Source of the DNA: Heliocidaris erythrogramma
Taxonomy: Eukaryota > Echinodermata > Echinoidea > Camarodonta > Echinometridae
DNA: 64,000 nt
Assembly (NCBI GenBank): GCA_025617745.1
Contig: CM046857.1
Location: 29,606,094 to 29,670,093 of the forward strand
Direction: 5' to 3'
Shown here: positions 10,967-22,900 of the stretch, in pieces
Layout: every line of letters starts with the position of its first letter
Position numbering within the stretch: position 1 is the stretch's first letter
Program-made: the position numbers and the translations under genes
The notes under the pieces: generated by a model
Told to the model about the DNA's origin: nothing
Database searches by the model: none
What the model saw: only the letters and a program-made list of their open reading frames with translations

Positions 10967-13900
10967 TCTCCCTCTCTCTCCACCCCCTCTCTCTATACTC
11001 CAGGTTATGAGAAAACATGCAGACTTCTCTAAACAACCTCGCTCGTCACCTGGTCGTAGCATTTCTCCGTCATTTAAACTCGTGAAAGAAGTTCATACCA
11101 CAACAACGGTGTTAGTTCTTGATACATCTGGTAGCATGGAGGGGAAACGGTTATCACACCTTAGAAGTGTATGCATTCTTTTTTCCTTCAAATGATCAAC
11201 TTTGGGATGGATCAGCATTCTAACTTTACAATAAAGCGTAACAATTACAATATCGAGAAATCCTACAGTCATAGATTCCGCAGTATTTTTATTAACCCCC
11301 CCCCCCCCCCCCAAGAAAAAAAAGAGAAAAACATTCTGACATCAGTATTATTATCCTTATTTTGACATCAGTGATTCTGTAACAAATTGCTCTCGTAGAC
11401 GAAATAATTCCCAAGACTGATTTCAGGGACAAAATAAATAGGTATGATTGATTCCATTACAGAATTACTGATTTTGTTATAGATCACAAATGTTGGCGTA
11501 GCATAGCCAAAATGATAACTGCATGGCGACCCACCTAAAACTCAATTTGAGATTAGTTTAACGGTCGATTATTCCACGAAAAGTCAGTTCCCGATTCCTA
11601 TATTCAAAGGGGAGCTCTTGATATGTATTTCTACTATATATCATGGTATTCATATAATCCTATATTTTTGGCCTGCAAAAAATATCTTACCGAGAAACTG
11701 TTTCTGAAGTTACAATTCATAGAAACTTCTATTTATGTTGATAGATGTCAAAATAACAAACATTTAATTTTCCAAATGGGAACAGTGTGTTTAAAGAAGA
11801 AAACGGACTCATCTAACCGAACAGATAACCTAAACTTGTATTGTCCTCTTTTAAATTGCGAAGCTAATTAATCCGAGTATTATCGATATGGTTTAAATCA
11901 AAATCTATCTCTGGACGCCTCGAGATAGGTTTCGGGTACGCTTTAATTATCGGTGTAAACGCACGAAAAGTATTTCTGGGTCCCCTTTTAACTAAAAAAA
12001 TCTCTGACAAGCAAAAAAAAAAAGGTCCTCAGCATTTTTGGGGCCCCTTTTTTAGTCCAATACTGGTTCGTAGAAACTCTAGTGTTTGATTTATACCAAC
12101 AGGCTGCATGGACGACCATTAATGACGTTCTTCCTTTCGGTTCTCGACTCGGGATGGTCAGCTTCAGTTCTTCAGCCTCTGTGCTTGCCAGAATTCAACT
12201 GATATCAACGAATGTTGATCGACAGATATTATCCAGGTTTTTACCAAGTACTACTGACGAATCAGACGCGCTTAGTAGCATCGGGTCAGGTAGGTGTCAT
12301 TAAGTGGATCCGGGCGAACTCGGCGTTATCAGGGACGGTGCCCCCGAGGTCACCAAGAGAATCGAACGCTAAGACTAATTTCGCATTGAGTACGTCTTTT
12401 AAAACTCCGATTTTCAAGATTGCTTGATAATAAAATTATGTGAAATTGTTACTTAAAGGTAATGTTGAAAATTTCAAGACTTGAAAAGCTACAAACATGA
12501 AAATTTGACCCTAGAAACCTTGATCGTCGCGCGGTGCCGAGCCGATATTAGCGCCGAGCTAGCCCTACTCCATTGGGATAACGAATGCAAGCAGAGTGGT
12601 TATTGATTTATACATGCAATTATGCAGCCACCTGCAAGACTGTAATCAGCTTCAAACTACGGGATCTGGGGATTCGAACTAACCCGCCCTGTCAAAAATA
12701 TATGTATTGGATGTTTATTCTTTCATTCACATTACGAAATGACACCCAAAAATATCACGAGGGCCTTAATTATTTGCTTGTTAGATTTAGAATCAAGAAG
12801 TTGCTCACAGTGTTATGGAGAACCGAGTACGCCATTAAAAGCTTGTACCGTTGCTATCGAGGCCATAAATATGAAAATGATTTTTTTTTCCAACGAAGCA
12901 CGGTCGAGTCTTTTTTCTATTCAATATGAGGTGTTTTTTTTTCTATTAAGAAAATACATTTTACAACAAAAGCAAGAATATCCTTAAAGAAGAGTTAAAT
13001 ATGCCGATGTAGCTCTTTACAAAGTTGTATTACAAACACAATCCTTGATGAAATGAATGATAGAGTTTACATTCTGTGATATATCTACAAAGTCAACACG
13101 ATAAGAACTACTTTCGAAAAATAAACTCAAGGGCAATTTCAAAGGCCTATTGTACTGCCCATAGAAATCAGGTTCGGATTATGTAATACACCATTGTAAT
13201 GTTCGCACATTTCTAAAGGTGATAGACAGGGCTATTGAAAATGTCTTGAGTTTATTTTTCGAAAGTAGTTTTTATAGTGTTAAACACAAAACATGTATTT
13301 CATGAAGACAATGTGGTGTACTGACCTTTATTTTGTAATTTTTGTAATTTTCATTTATTTTCCATTTTCAACAGAATATAACATCGTAATTACATCATAA
13401 TTTCATGAACCATTTTTCAACAAAATATAACGTTATTACATCATAAATAATATCATGAACCATTTTCAACAATACAAAGACAAACGTAAATACATCCTTA
13501 ATAATATCATGAACAAAATGCATGTAATAATAATTTTTATTCAATGTAATTTTCAAGATAATTATAATAATAAATAAATGCTGAAAATGGAGGGGAATGC
13601 TAAAAAGCAAAGCTTGTATTTTGCAAACTTATGAAAAGAGTGGCAACAATTTAAGGAAGTGCACTCCATAATAATCTATGACAATAAAGCATAAATGTCA
13701 AAATTGTGTATGGCCACCAGTGTTTCACAGTACTCCATCGATTCTAATCAGTGAGGATTATCATTCATGTCTTTGCTTGGATCCTGTTCCACTCCTCCAT
13801 CTTGGACGGAGTATTAAAGGGTACCTATCACCATGAAACATTTGTCACTGTATGTTCGGGGCTCCATGTCGCCATGCGATCTTCAAAGTATGAGCTTTAA

Positions 13901-16900
13901 AGGGATACTCAACCGCAGATTGTGGACGTTTCTATGCCGCGAGAGGGCACCGTGATCGTTACCCGATCATGCCGTTGACCCGCGGGGCTCAAACTTAAGA
14001 TAGACTGGTCGCAGCACAACATGCACGCTCCGCCTGAGCTCAAGCTCTCGTGCAAGATTCGGTCGGCTTCGTGCAGTCGAAAGGTAATCCCACTTAGTCC
14101 AACGGACGCGTTCGACGCACAAAGTTTGTGTACGAGTGAATGGGGCTTACGCAATCCCGACTTTCCCCACGGCGGCCTGGTGGCGTATCCCTTTAAGTAA
14201 TAACTCTATAAAGAGATATTGCAAGTTTAATACTCCCTACTTAAGCATTACAACGACTTGCCAGCAGGCTAAAAGCCGGACCCATAAAGAGCTCGCGCAA
14301 TTAACCTTGATAGCAAGTTGCTTCGAAAGAAAGAGGAAAAATCACAGATTAAGCAGATTGGTGAAAGTTTGAACGAAATCGGACAAGCAATAAGAAAGTT
14401 TGAATATGAATTTTTGAAATTTGTAATCACTATACATATGGGAATTTCAAATTGGCCGAATAGGTAAATGTCAATGTGATGTAGCTGTGGACAACTCCCC
14501 CATTCGCTCCAACACACAAAATGACTAAAATGTCACTTTTTAAAAATGTATTACTCAGTCGGATCCTTTTCTTTCATGAGGACCTATAACAATATTCTGT
14601 CTCCAATATAATTTGAGTACCCCCCCCCCCCCAAGGGTAAAAGCGCCTCGAAGAAAACCGCAAATTAATGATATTTTTTGTACGACAAACGGGAGAGTTA
14701 TCCACAAAAATATCACAATCGACTCATCATATGGCCAATTTGAGATTCGCATAGATGTAGTGATCTCATTTTTCAAACATTCATTTCTTTCTTAGTCCTT
14801 TTCCGATTTTCTGTTTTTTCTTATTTGTCTGCTTTCACACAAATCATCTTATTACCAAGGTTGGATTGCCTTTCAAATAAGGCCCGCGCGGAACCGAACT
14901 CAGAGTTTGGTTCCGTGCGAGGGTGTTTTATGTTTTCATTTATTTTCTTCATGTACTCCTTAACTGTTAACCCACAGAAGGTAAGGTAAAGTGTTTTGAG
15001 GTAAAGTGTTTTGAGGTAAACTGTATTCGTTCTAGCTGTACACAAATTATATTTCTGGTGATCAATTGGTACACTTTCAGTTGGACGTCTCGCATTAATT
15101 CCTCTAGATATTTAATTTAAGAGTATTCTACATAAGCAATAGATGGTTTTAACCTATAGATGACATGTTGTGCAACTCCAGCCTACCCACCTTCAGCTTC
15201 TTCAGAGATGCATGGTCTGCTAAGAACAAAAAGCAGCTCAGTGATAACTGTCGTTCTGAAATACAGCTTTTTGCTCAAGCTCTTCCAAAGAGAGTACCCT
15301 CTATTCATTCAGGATGGTACAATACACAGATCCTTAGACATTCTATACACAACATCATGGGTATACTCACTTTATATGTTAGAGCTAAACCACCTCTTGC
15401 CTGTAGTTAAACTTATTGTTTTAATAGACTTGAAATTGTTCCTGACAGTACACTTATGATAGAATATCTGCTCCATCACTGCTATAAGGTTCATTCTTTT
15501 GTACATCTTTGTAAAAAGTTGAGAATCTAGGGGTGTACTGTAGTACACTAAGGCTAACACGTTTTCTTATATTATCCGTAACATTATTACAGGTATAAGG
15601 AAGGCGGTGGAAATATTAACAGCTGATACTGTACCAGCTAAGAGGAACATAATTGTTGTGTCTGATGGTGAAGAAAATATGTCCCCTTATATCGAAGAGA
15701 TATTAGATGAGGTGAGATATTTTCATGTTTATTGTAAATCTTTTTTTTTTAATCCAGTGGCGTAGCGTCAGAGGCAAGTTGGGGGCACTTTCGCCCCTTT
15801 CAAATTACAAAAAAATGATGGAATACAATTGAGGAAAAAAGTTTAATGCGCTCGTGCGCTCGTATGAGTGTGTGTATGTTGTTAAAAAAACAAACATTTA
15901 CAAACTTGTATCAATCAGATATTATTAATTACGTCTGTGGTACGACCTTTAATATCGCCATCCCTCTCAGTGTCGAACCATGAATCGTAGTATAGACCAC
16001 AGAGCCAACCAATAGATCAACCAACATCAGAGAGAGAAAGAGAGAGAGGGGGGGGGGGGGTTAAAAAAGGCACGCGAGATAGAAGATGATTAAATGACTT
16101 CGGAATCCAGTACCGTGGGTTTTTCATATGAAACTTACATGATAAAGCGAGCAAAGCAATTACATGGTCTCTAATTTTTTTCAAACTTTTTGAACCCTTT
16201 AAGCTATTTAAGAACTATATACTGGGGGAGCGAAATTACGAGATCCTGAAAGAAAATAATTATGCGAGGGAGCAAAGCAACCGAGCTTTGGAAAATTTTC
16301 GCATTTCAAACCTTCAAAAACTAGATTTTTAGTGCATTACCCTGCGGATATGGGGGCGCGTGATCCGTAAAGATTATGATTTTTCTTCATTTCCCCCTAT
16401 TTTTCTTTCTCTCCTTTGCGTTTTTTGTGACCCCTCCAAGTGCTGCCCGGGGCACGTGCCCCCTGCCCCCTAGATACACCACTGGGCGAAGAGACCGAGG
16501 GGGTGGGGGTGGCTGAATAGGGGGCCATGGCCACCCAGTGCCCCACTGTCTACGCCAGTGGGTGGTGCTTTACTTTAAAAAGAGTCTGTTTAACATTTGT
16601 ATTCCTTTGTAACGATCTTATATACAATACACGTTTGTACAAATTAGAGAATCGACAATGAAATTTGCATAACCGAAAATATATTTCTCTTGCGTAATTA
16701 TGCAGGTTACAGAGGCTCAGGTGATGGTGAGTACTATAGCCGTTGGCGCCACAGTTGATACAAATCTCGAAGATCTGTCCAGACATTCTAATGGCAAACA
16801 TTTTGCGAATTCAGACAGTTTTACGTCGCTCTACCAGTCTTTTCATCAGTCGACAAGCGGAACTGACCTCTCAGGTAACATTTTGGATGTAAATTGTAAG

Positions 16901-19900
16901 CATTATCCATCTTAGATCATCGAACTGGATAGGAAAGCCCTTTATTTGTCTTTTCCCAAAGTATACATGTACGTTAAATTTAGTGGAGTTTACAGAACAG
17001 GAAAACCAGAGATGAATGATTCACGAAATCAATTGAAAATGACGAAGGAAGAAGAAAACAAATAAACAGGAATGTAATTATATTATAATACTCAAAAACT
17101 GAAAATGTAGACATATATTTAGTATATAAGCCTACATCGAAAATAATTAAAATATTTTTGTCTATCCTGTAATATTTGGATACATGTATGAATCAAAAGT
17201 GAAGTCTACCAACAGTATAATGACAGTATAATGAAAATCGAATGATAACAATAATAATACATGTAATAATAAACTGTATTTTTATAGCGCATATCACCAA
17301 AATGCAGTCCATAATGCACTTTTCGGAAAAGAGAAAGGAACAATAGAACGATCAAGGGGGAACGCATGCTTGTAAATTCAGTTTTGAAACTGATTCTAAT
17401 ATCTCTTCAAAATAATCAACTGCACTAGAGTCCTGGGAAGCGTTTCATCAAGCGTTTTGTCGGTGATTTTTACCGACAACTGTTATAAGCTACTGAAATC
17501 CTTGCATCTGATTGGCTGAGAGCAAATTTGTCAGTAAAAATCACTGACAAATCGCTTGATGAAACGCTCCCCGGAGCTTTAAGGATAAAGAGAAGGCGGA
17601 CAGACAAACAGGCAGAGAGGAGAGAGAAGGGAGCAGTAGAGTAGTAAAATGAGGAAACAAAATACACAGAGACAGAGAGAGGAGACAGACATGAGCAGTA
17701 GAACGAGGAAACAACTTGAACATACAAAGATTCATAATTACACTGATAACCGCAACAAGACTGTCATGGCGAATCACAGCACATAAGACATAGGAAGGAA
17801 GAGGGAGAGAGAGAGAGAGAGCAGGAGAGGAAGAGAAAGAATGTGTGAGAGAGAGAGTGGAAAAAAAGAAAATGAAAGAATGAGAAAGTTTTACAGTAAG
17901 AGAAGATAAGAACAGGCAGAGAGGGGTAGTAGAATGTCAAAAAGTAAACAATGTATCATTCAAATTGCAATATAAACATTACACATTATACTAAAACATT
18001 TTTCTTATGAACTGCGGCTGTCACCGCGAACGAACGATAGGAACTTGATAATCTGATTTCTTGTTTAAAATTGAAGTTGGAAGAAAAGGATCGTTCATCA
18101 CATTATTCAATTTCAATTTTTCAATTTTTTTTCAATTTTCAAAACATTTATTTCCAACTTTTCAATATAAGTGTACAAAGTAATAATGTTTTTTAACAAA
18201 AAATACGACTTAATACACATTCATACGGTACATACATAGTTGGAGGACACACCTCTAAAAGCAAAAGCTTGTGGCGAGGGTGCCCTTAGTAACATAATGC
18301 ATAATATTACATAATAAATATATAAAAAGACAATAACTACATACAAAAAAAGAAAAAAAGATAACATTCCTTAACCGCTGAGCTTAATTGGAGGGGAAAA
18401 AAAGATAAAAGGAAAGAGAGAAAAAAGAGGGAAAAGGGGGAAGGATGAAGGTGCAACATACAATGAGTACGGATAAAAGATGTATTCACAAAGAAGCAGA
18501 GAGAGGAGAAGGAGAAAATAGACCCAATGGAGGGTTAGGAAGAATCTTAAACCATATTATTTGTAAGATGAAGTTAAATGTTTTTTTATCCTTCTTGAGA
18601 AGCTGGCGAGAGATGCGGAGAATTTTATTGTGTCAGGGATAGCATTCCACAGCTTAGGTCCCGAGTACCGGATGTTATGTTGGAATAGTAAGGTTCTTTT
18701 CCACATTAAAATAGGAACTAATGTCATGCACCCTTTAACATTATCTGTTTTTCTCCTAAAGAGAAGTTTGAGTTCTTGGAAATTGAAAAATAATCTGTGA
18801 GCTTTCTTATTCTCTTTATGTTTGGAAGAATATCACAGAAGAAATGTCCCCTATACATAATCACCCTTTCCCAAATGCTTCCAGACAGTTTCTTTCACAA
18901 TGTAATTAATTGATCAGGGCCTTGTTGCATAAAACTTGTTATCAATAACAAGGTGCAGTAATTGTTATAAGCTACTGAAATCCTTGTATCTGATTGAAAG
19001 AGAGCAAATTTGTCATAGAAATGTGGCAGTTGTAACTGATAACAAGTTTCATGAAACGGGGCCCTTCAGTGAACTCAACTTTGATTATTTTCGCAGTTTC
19101 TGAGGCGCCTGCCATTTTGGAAACCTCAAGCCACGCAGTTCCTTCAGGCTCCAGCTTCACTGAGTCTTTCTACGTTGACGAGGCCTTAACTGGAGACTTC
19201 AAAATCATACTATATTACTATGAGAATTTGAAATTTAATGGAGAAGCAATGCTCACCACTCCTAATGGCACTACGTACTCAATCCTTTTCACCAATGTGG
19301 ACAATTTGACGCTAGCAACCTACGTCATAAACAGACAGTCTGTCCAGGTTTGAATAAGAATCCTTATAATAGGGGAAATCCATGCACTCTGTTTTTTATT
19401 TAAAAAAGAAAATGAGAGAAACAAATCCGTGAAAGTTTGAGGAAATTCCGATGAAAATCCAGAAAGTTATTAATTTTCAGAGTTGTAATCAATTGAACAT
19501 AAAATTTGGATGTCTGTTACGCACAGTTTTTTGAGCACCTCTAAATTTTGTTTTATACTAAACGTTTCATAAATATATATTTTTTTCCCGAAGAAAATAT
19601 TAAATGATATACCTGTGCCCTAGATACAAACATGTTTTCACACAGTCTGTGAAAAAAAAAAATCGTATGATACTTCATAAACAATAAACAGGAAAATGGA
19701 ACTTTATAGAATTGTCAGTACAAAGTAAATACTGAGCAATGTTCTAGTCATTCTCCTGAAGACGATCAGAGCATACTGATCGAAACATCGAGAACCAAAG
19801 AGCTCATATAGCGGAGCTCACCCCGGGAGCTCACCAGCCCTTTTAGGGCTCTTATTCATTTGAAGGAATCAACTTTATCGTTACTATGAGAGTGATAATT

Positions 19901-22900
19901 TCTTCATTTACCTTTTACTCGTGACTCATATTGAGCTTGTAAATAATGTCTATCCAGTATCCATAATACAGGCATTTAAGAAAAGCGATACAAGCCACTA
20001 AGGAGTGGATAAAACGAATTCCTTGGCATACCTTCGCTCAAATAGACATTCATGCCCGGTTTTTAAGCGTATATACGTGCGCACGGAATCCGATCCAATC
20101 AGGGAGGGGGGGGGGGGGGGGGGTCATGCCCATATCTACCCGGGCAGTCCCCAGTAATGCTATGGTGACATCTCAACATGAGTCAATTTTGCACGAGCGT
20201 GTCCGCAGCTGCTGTTGGACGTTGTAGGCCAATTACTCCTGCGATGCGTACATTCTTCTCACAAACTCTCGTAATGCGCCTTGCAACTTACACCTTCCAC
20301 ACAAACATACCGATCCCTCTTGAAGAACCCTTGACAGAGGTGAATGTACAACTCCTCTGCAGGTCCCGTGTTCTGTGTATGTAACTCTATGGTCCCGTGC
20401 AACTGCCATGCGATGTCTTACGGCTCCGTGAGACTACCGCGCGGAGAAGAAGAAGAAGAAGAAGAAGAAAGATAAAAGTGCATAGGGATTTTTGGAGAAG
20501 TCCGTCGGAGACCAGACGCAGAGAGGTGCACGGCCATTTGTGACCATTGCTCACCATATTCCCACTTCAGTTGTATTGATTTTTAAATAAAAGAATAGTT
20601 CTAGGACACTTTAAATGCATGGGAGGGGGTGTATGTTGGATCTATTTTGGTTATGCCATTGTTGTAGAAACCATGCATTTGTCTCTCTAAAGGTGGGGAC
20701 GTGGAACCTTACTGTCGTCAATCGAGGGGTAGACGATAACTTTGAGGTCATCATGCAACCAAATGTGACAGAGGGCGCCACATCTATCACAGTTGATACG
20801 TCATGGGCACTGGATAACATGGAACCGCCACAGAGACAAATCCTTTACGTCAAGATATCCCAAGGTAATTGAGTGAAAATGACGTTGCATTTTGTGCAAA
20901 GCATATAGCATACATTACACTTACATTTAACTTTTACTAATGCCTATTGCACAGCACATTTCCATTGCTTTATTACCTGTGCTCATCAAGCCTGTAAATG
21001 TAATGGTGAATACTCCTACGATTCCTACGTTTTTCTTACAATCTCTCATGGGCGCCTTGCACCTACCTCACAAAAATACCTATCTCTTGAAGAACCCTTG
21101 AGCCTGAGATGAACCCTGTAAAACATTTGAGGTGAACTTACAGCTCCTTTACAGGTGCCGTGCAACTGCCAGGTGATGTGTTACGGCATCGTATGACTAT
21201 GTTTGGTGCCACGCTACCGCACGAAGCCCCTGCAATGTTCTCAAGTAGCTAGTAATTAATCAAAAGCAACGTTTGGATGATCATGCTGCATTCTTTTCTG
21301 TCTCGCTTGCATAGCAAAGCGAGACTATATGCGTCACTTTTTTCGTTGTCGGCGTCGTCGTCAACAATCATGCTGTAATCACAATAACTTTCTATGAATT
21401 TGAGATAGAATCACCAAATCCATGACAGGTACATCTCATTAAAGGCGCAGGTCAAGTTCGAAAATGGGTCGATTCTGGCTGACCAAGGTCAAAAGCTCAA
21501 TGATCTTTTTACAAAAAGCACTGTAATCACAATAACTTTCTATGGATTTGAGGTCAATGAACTTTCAGTGAAAAATTACCTCATATGTAATAACTTTTTG
21601 TACCTTCGAGGTAGGATCACCAAATTAAAACCTTAAGTATATCTCTTGAAGGTGCATGTCAAGTTTGTAAATGGGACAATGTAAATAATAATAAATTTCT
21701 TTTATAAAGCGCTTTTTCATAAGATACAAAGCGCATGTAACAGATAAACAAAGAAAACAGTATGATACAAATAGCATTAATGGTCAAGAAAAGTATTGTA
21801 CTTATCATTCCCAGACAGTTTTTAAAAGTTTGAGTACCAAAAATGATGATGAATTGAATATCTACTGTTTGAGATTTGTGTCACATTTGGCTGCCCATAA
21901 TTAAACCACACATTTAGACCATGGTTTAAGTTAAACCGGAGTTCAGAATACGGGCCTCTGAGTATTAAACCACAGAAACATGGCAAGGTCGAATCGCTCC
22001 TTTTAGCTCTATGCATGGATATATTACTCGAAAATAGTTATATCCATATCATTTAGTCTTCTTCAAGATGAAAATGTATTTTCTCCAGAACTCATGCAAG
22101 CTTTGGATCAATAACACATACTCACATGTTGTAAATACTTCTTAGTAAAATTCACTTGATTATTGTGACAAATATAGGGTACGGTGATTAATCATAAACA
22201 CAGCTAGCGCCCGTGGATGTCCACGGGCTGCTTCTGCTAGTACTACTACAAAATCTATCCATGCTCTATGTGCGAGAATCCCGCCCTAGTGTAAATGAGA
22301 TCGTGTGTCATCCACAGGCCACAGGGCTGACTAACATAAATAAAATCATTATTAAGTCATTCATAAAGTAAAACAATCGTCATTTAGTCTTCATCAAGAT
22401 GAAAATGTATTTTCTTCAGAAATCATGTAAGATTTGAATAAATAAGACATATTAATATGTTGTAAATACTTCTTGGTAAACAAAATAACACTTTACCCGA
22501 CTTTTCTTTTTATTCACTCGATTATTGTGACAGATTAATCAATAATCATAAACACAGCTAGCGCCCGTAGATGTCCACGGGCTGCTTCTGCTGGTAACAA
22601 TGGTGCATAATATCACTATAGACAGTACAATTTCATTTCTCGAAGTCATGTTTCCGTAGAGCTTGTGTACACTTCAAAGTTGATCAAAATACTGCGAATA
22701 ACAATTTTTCAATAGTGGTTTGTTTGGTCTCTTTCTCGAACTGACCCCTGTAATAAAAGCTGAAATATTTGCGATCATTTCAGTTATCTTTAGTTACTTT
22801 AAATTTGGGGCACATGCGAGCAAGCGGTATAAGATTTTGCTTCTCACATCTCCACATAGCACATGGTGCGTCTCTTCAACATGGTTAATCATTTTATTGG

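Larger units (their letters stand above)
12290..15592 (+). other. Long CLCA intron with several MITEs
   Basis: It holds MITEs at 13097-13279, 13897-14196 and about 14300-14890 and a 60-bp tandem tract at 13372-13520. An open stretch at 15165-15410 (LSDNCRSEIQLFAQALP among its residues) was not recognised and may be chance or a decayed element. Confidence 0.6.
16875..19096 (+). other. CLCA intron with MITEs and GA tracts
   Basis: It contains two MITEs of one family (17435-17573, 18916-19065), GA-rich simple sequence (17583-17860), and a TATAGCGC-containing dispersed repeat near 17255-17340. A region at 18440-18860 may be an old retroelement remnant but was not identified. Confidence 0.6.

Noticed and set aside
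13909..14154. 81-codon minus-strand frame
   Set aside because: It lies wholly inside a GC-rich MITE, where stop codons are rare by composition.
15160..15459. Overlapping plus-strand frames of 81 and 99 codons
   Set aside because: Two frames compete, neither has a recognised domain, and the region is inside a CLCA intron; possible old element, not supported as a gene.
19836..19850. Histone mRNA 3' stem-loop
   Set aside because: The stem is AGCCCT/AGGGCT with a 3-nt loop and no ACCCA context, and no histone frame is nearby.
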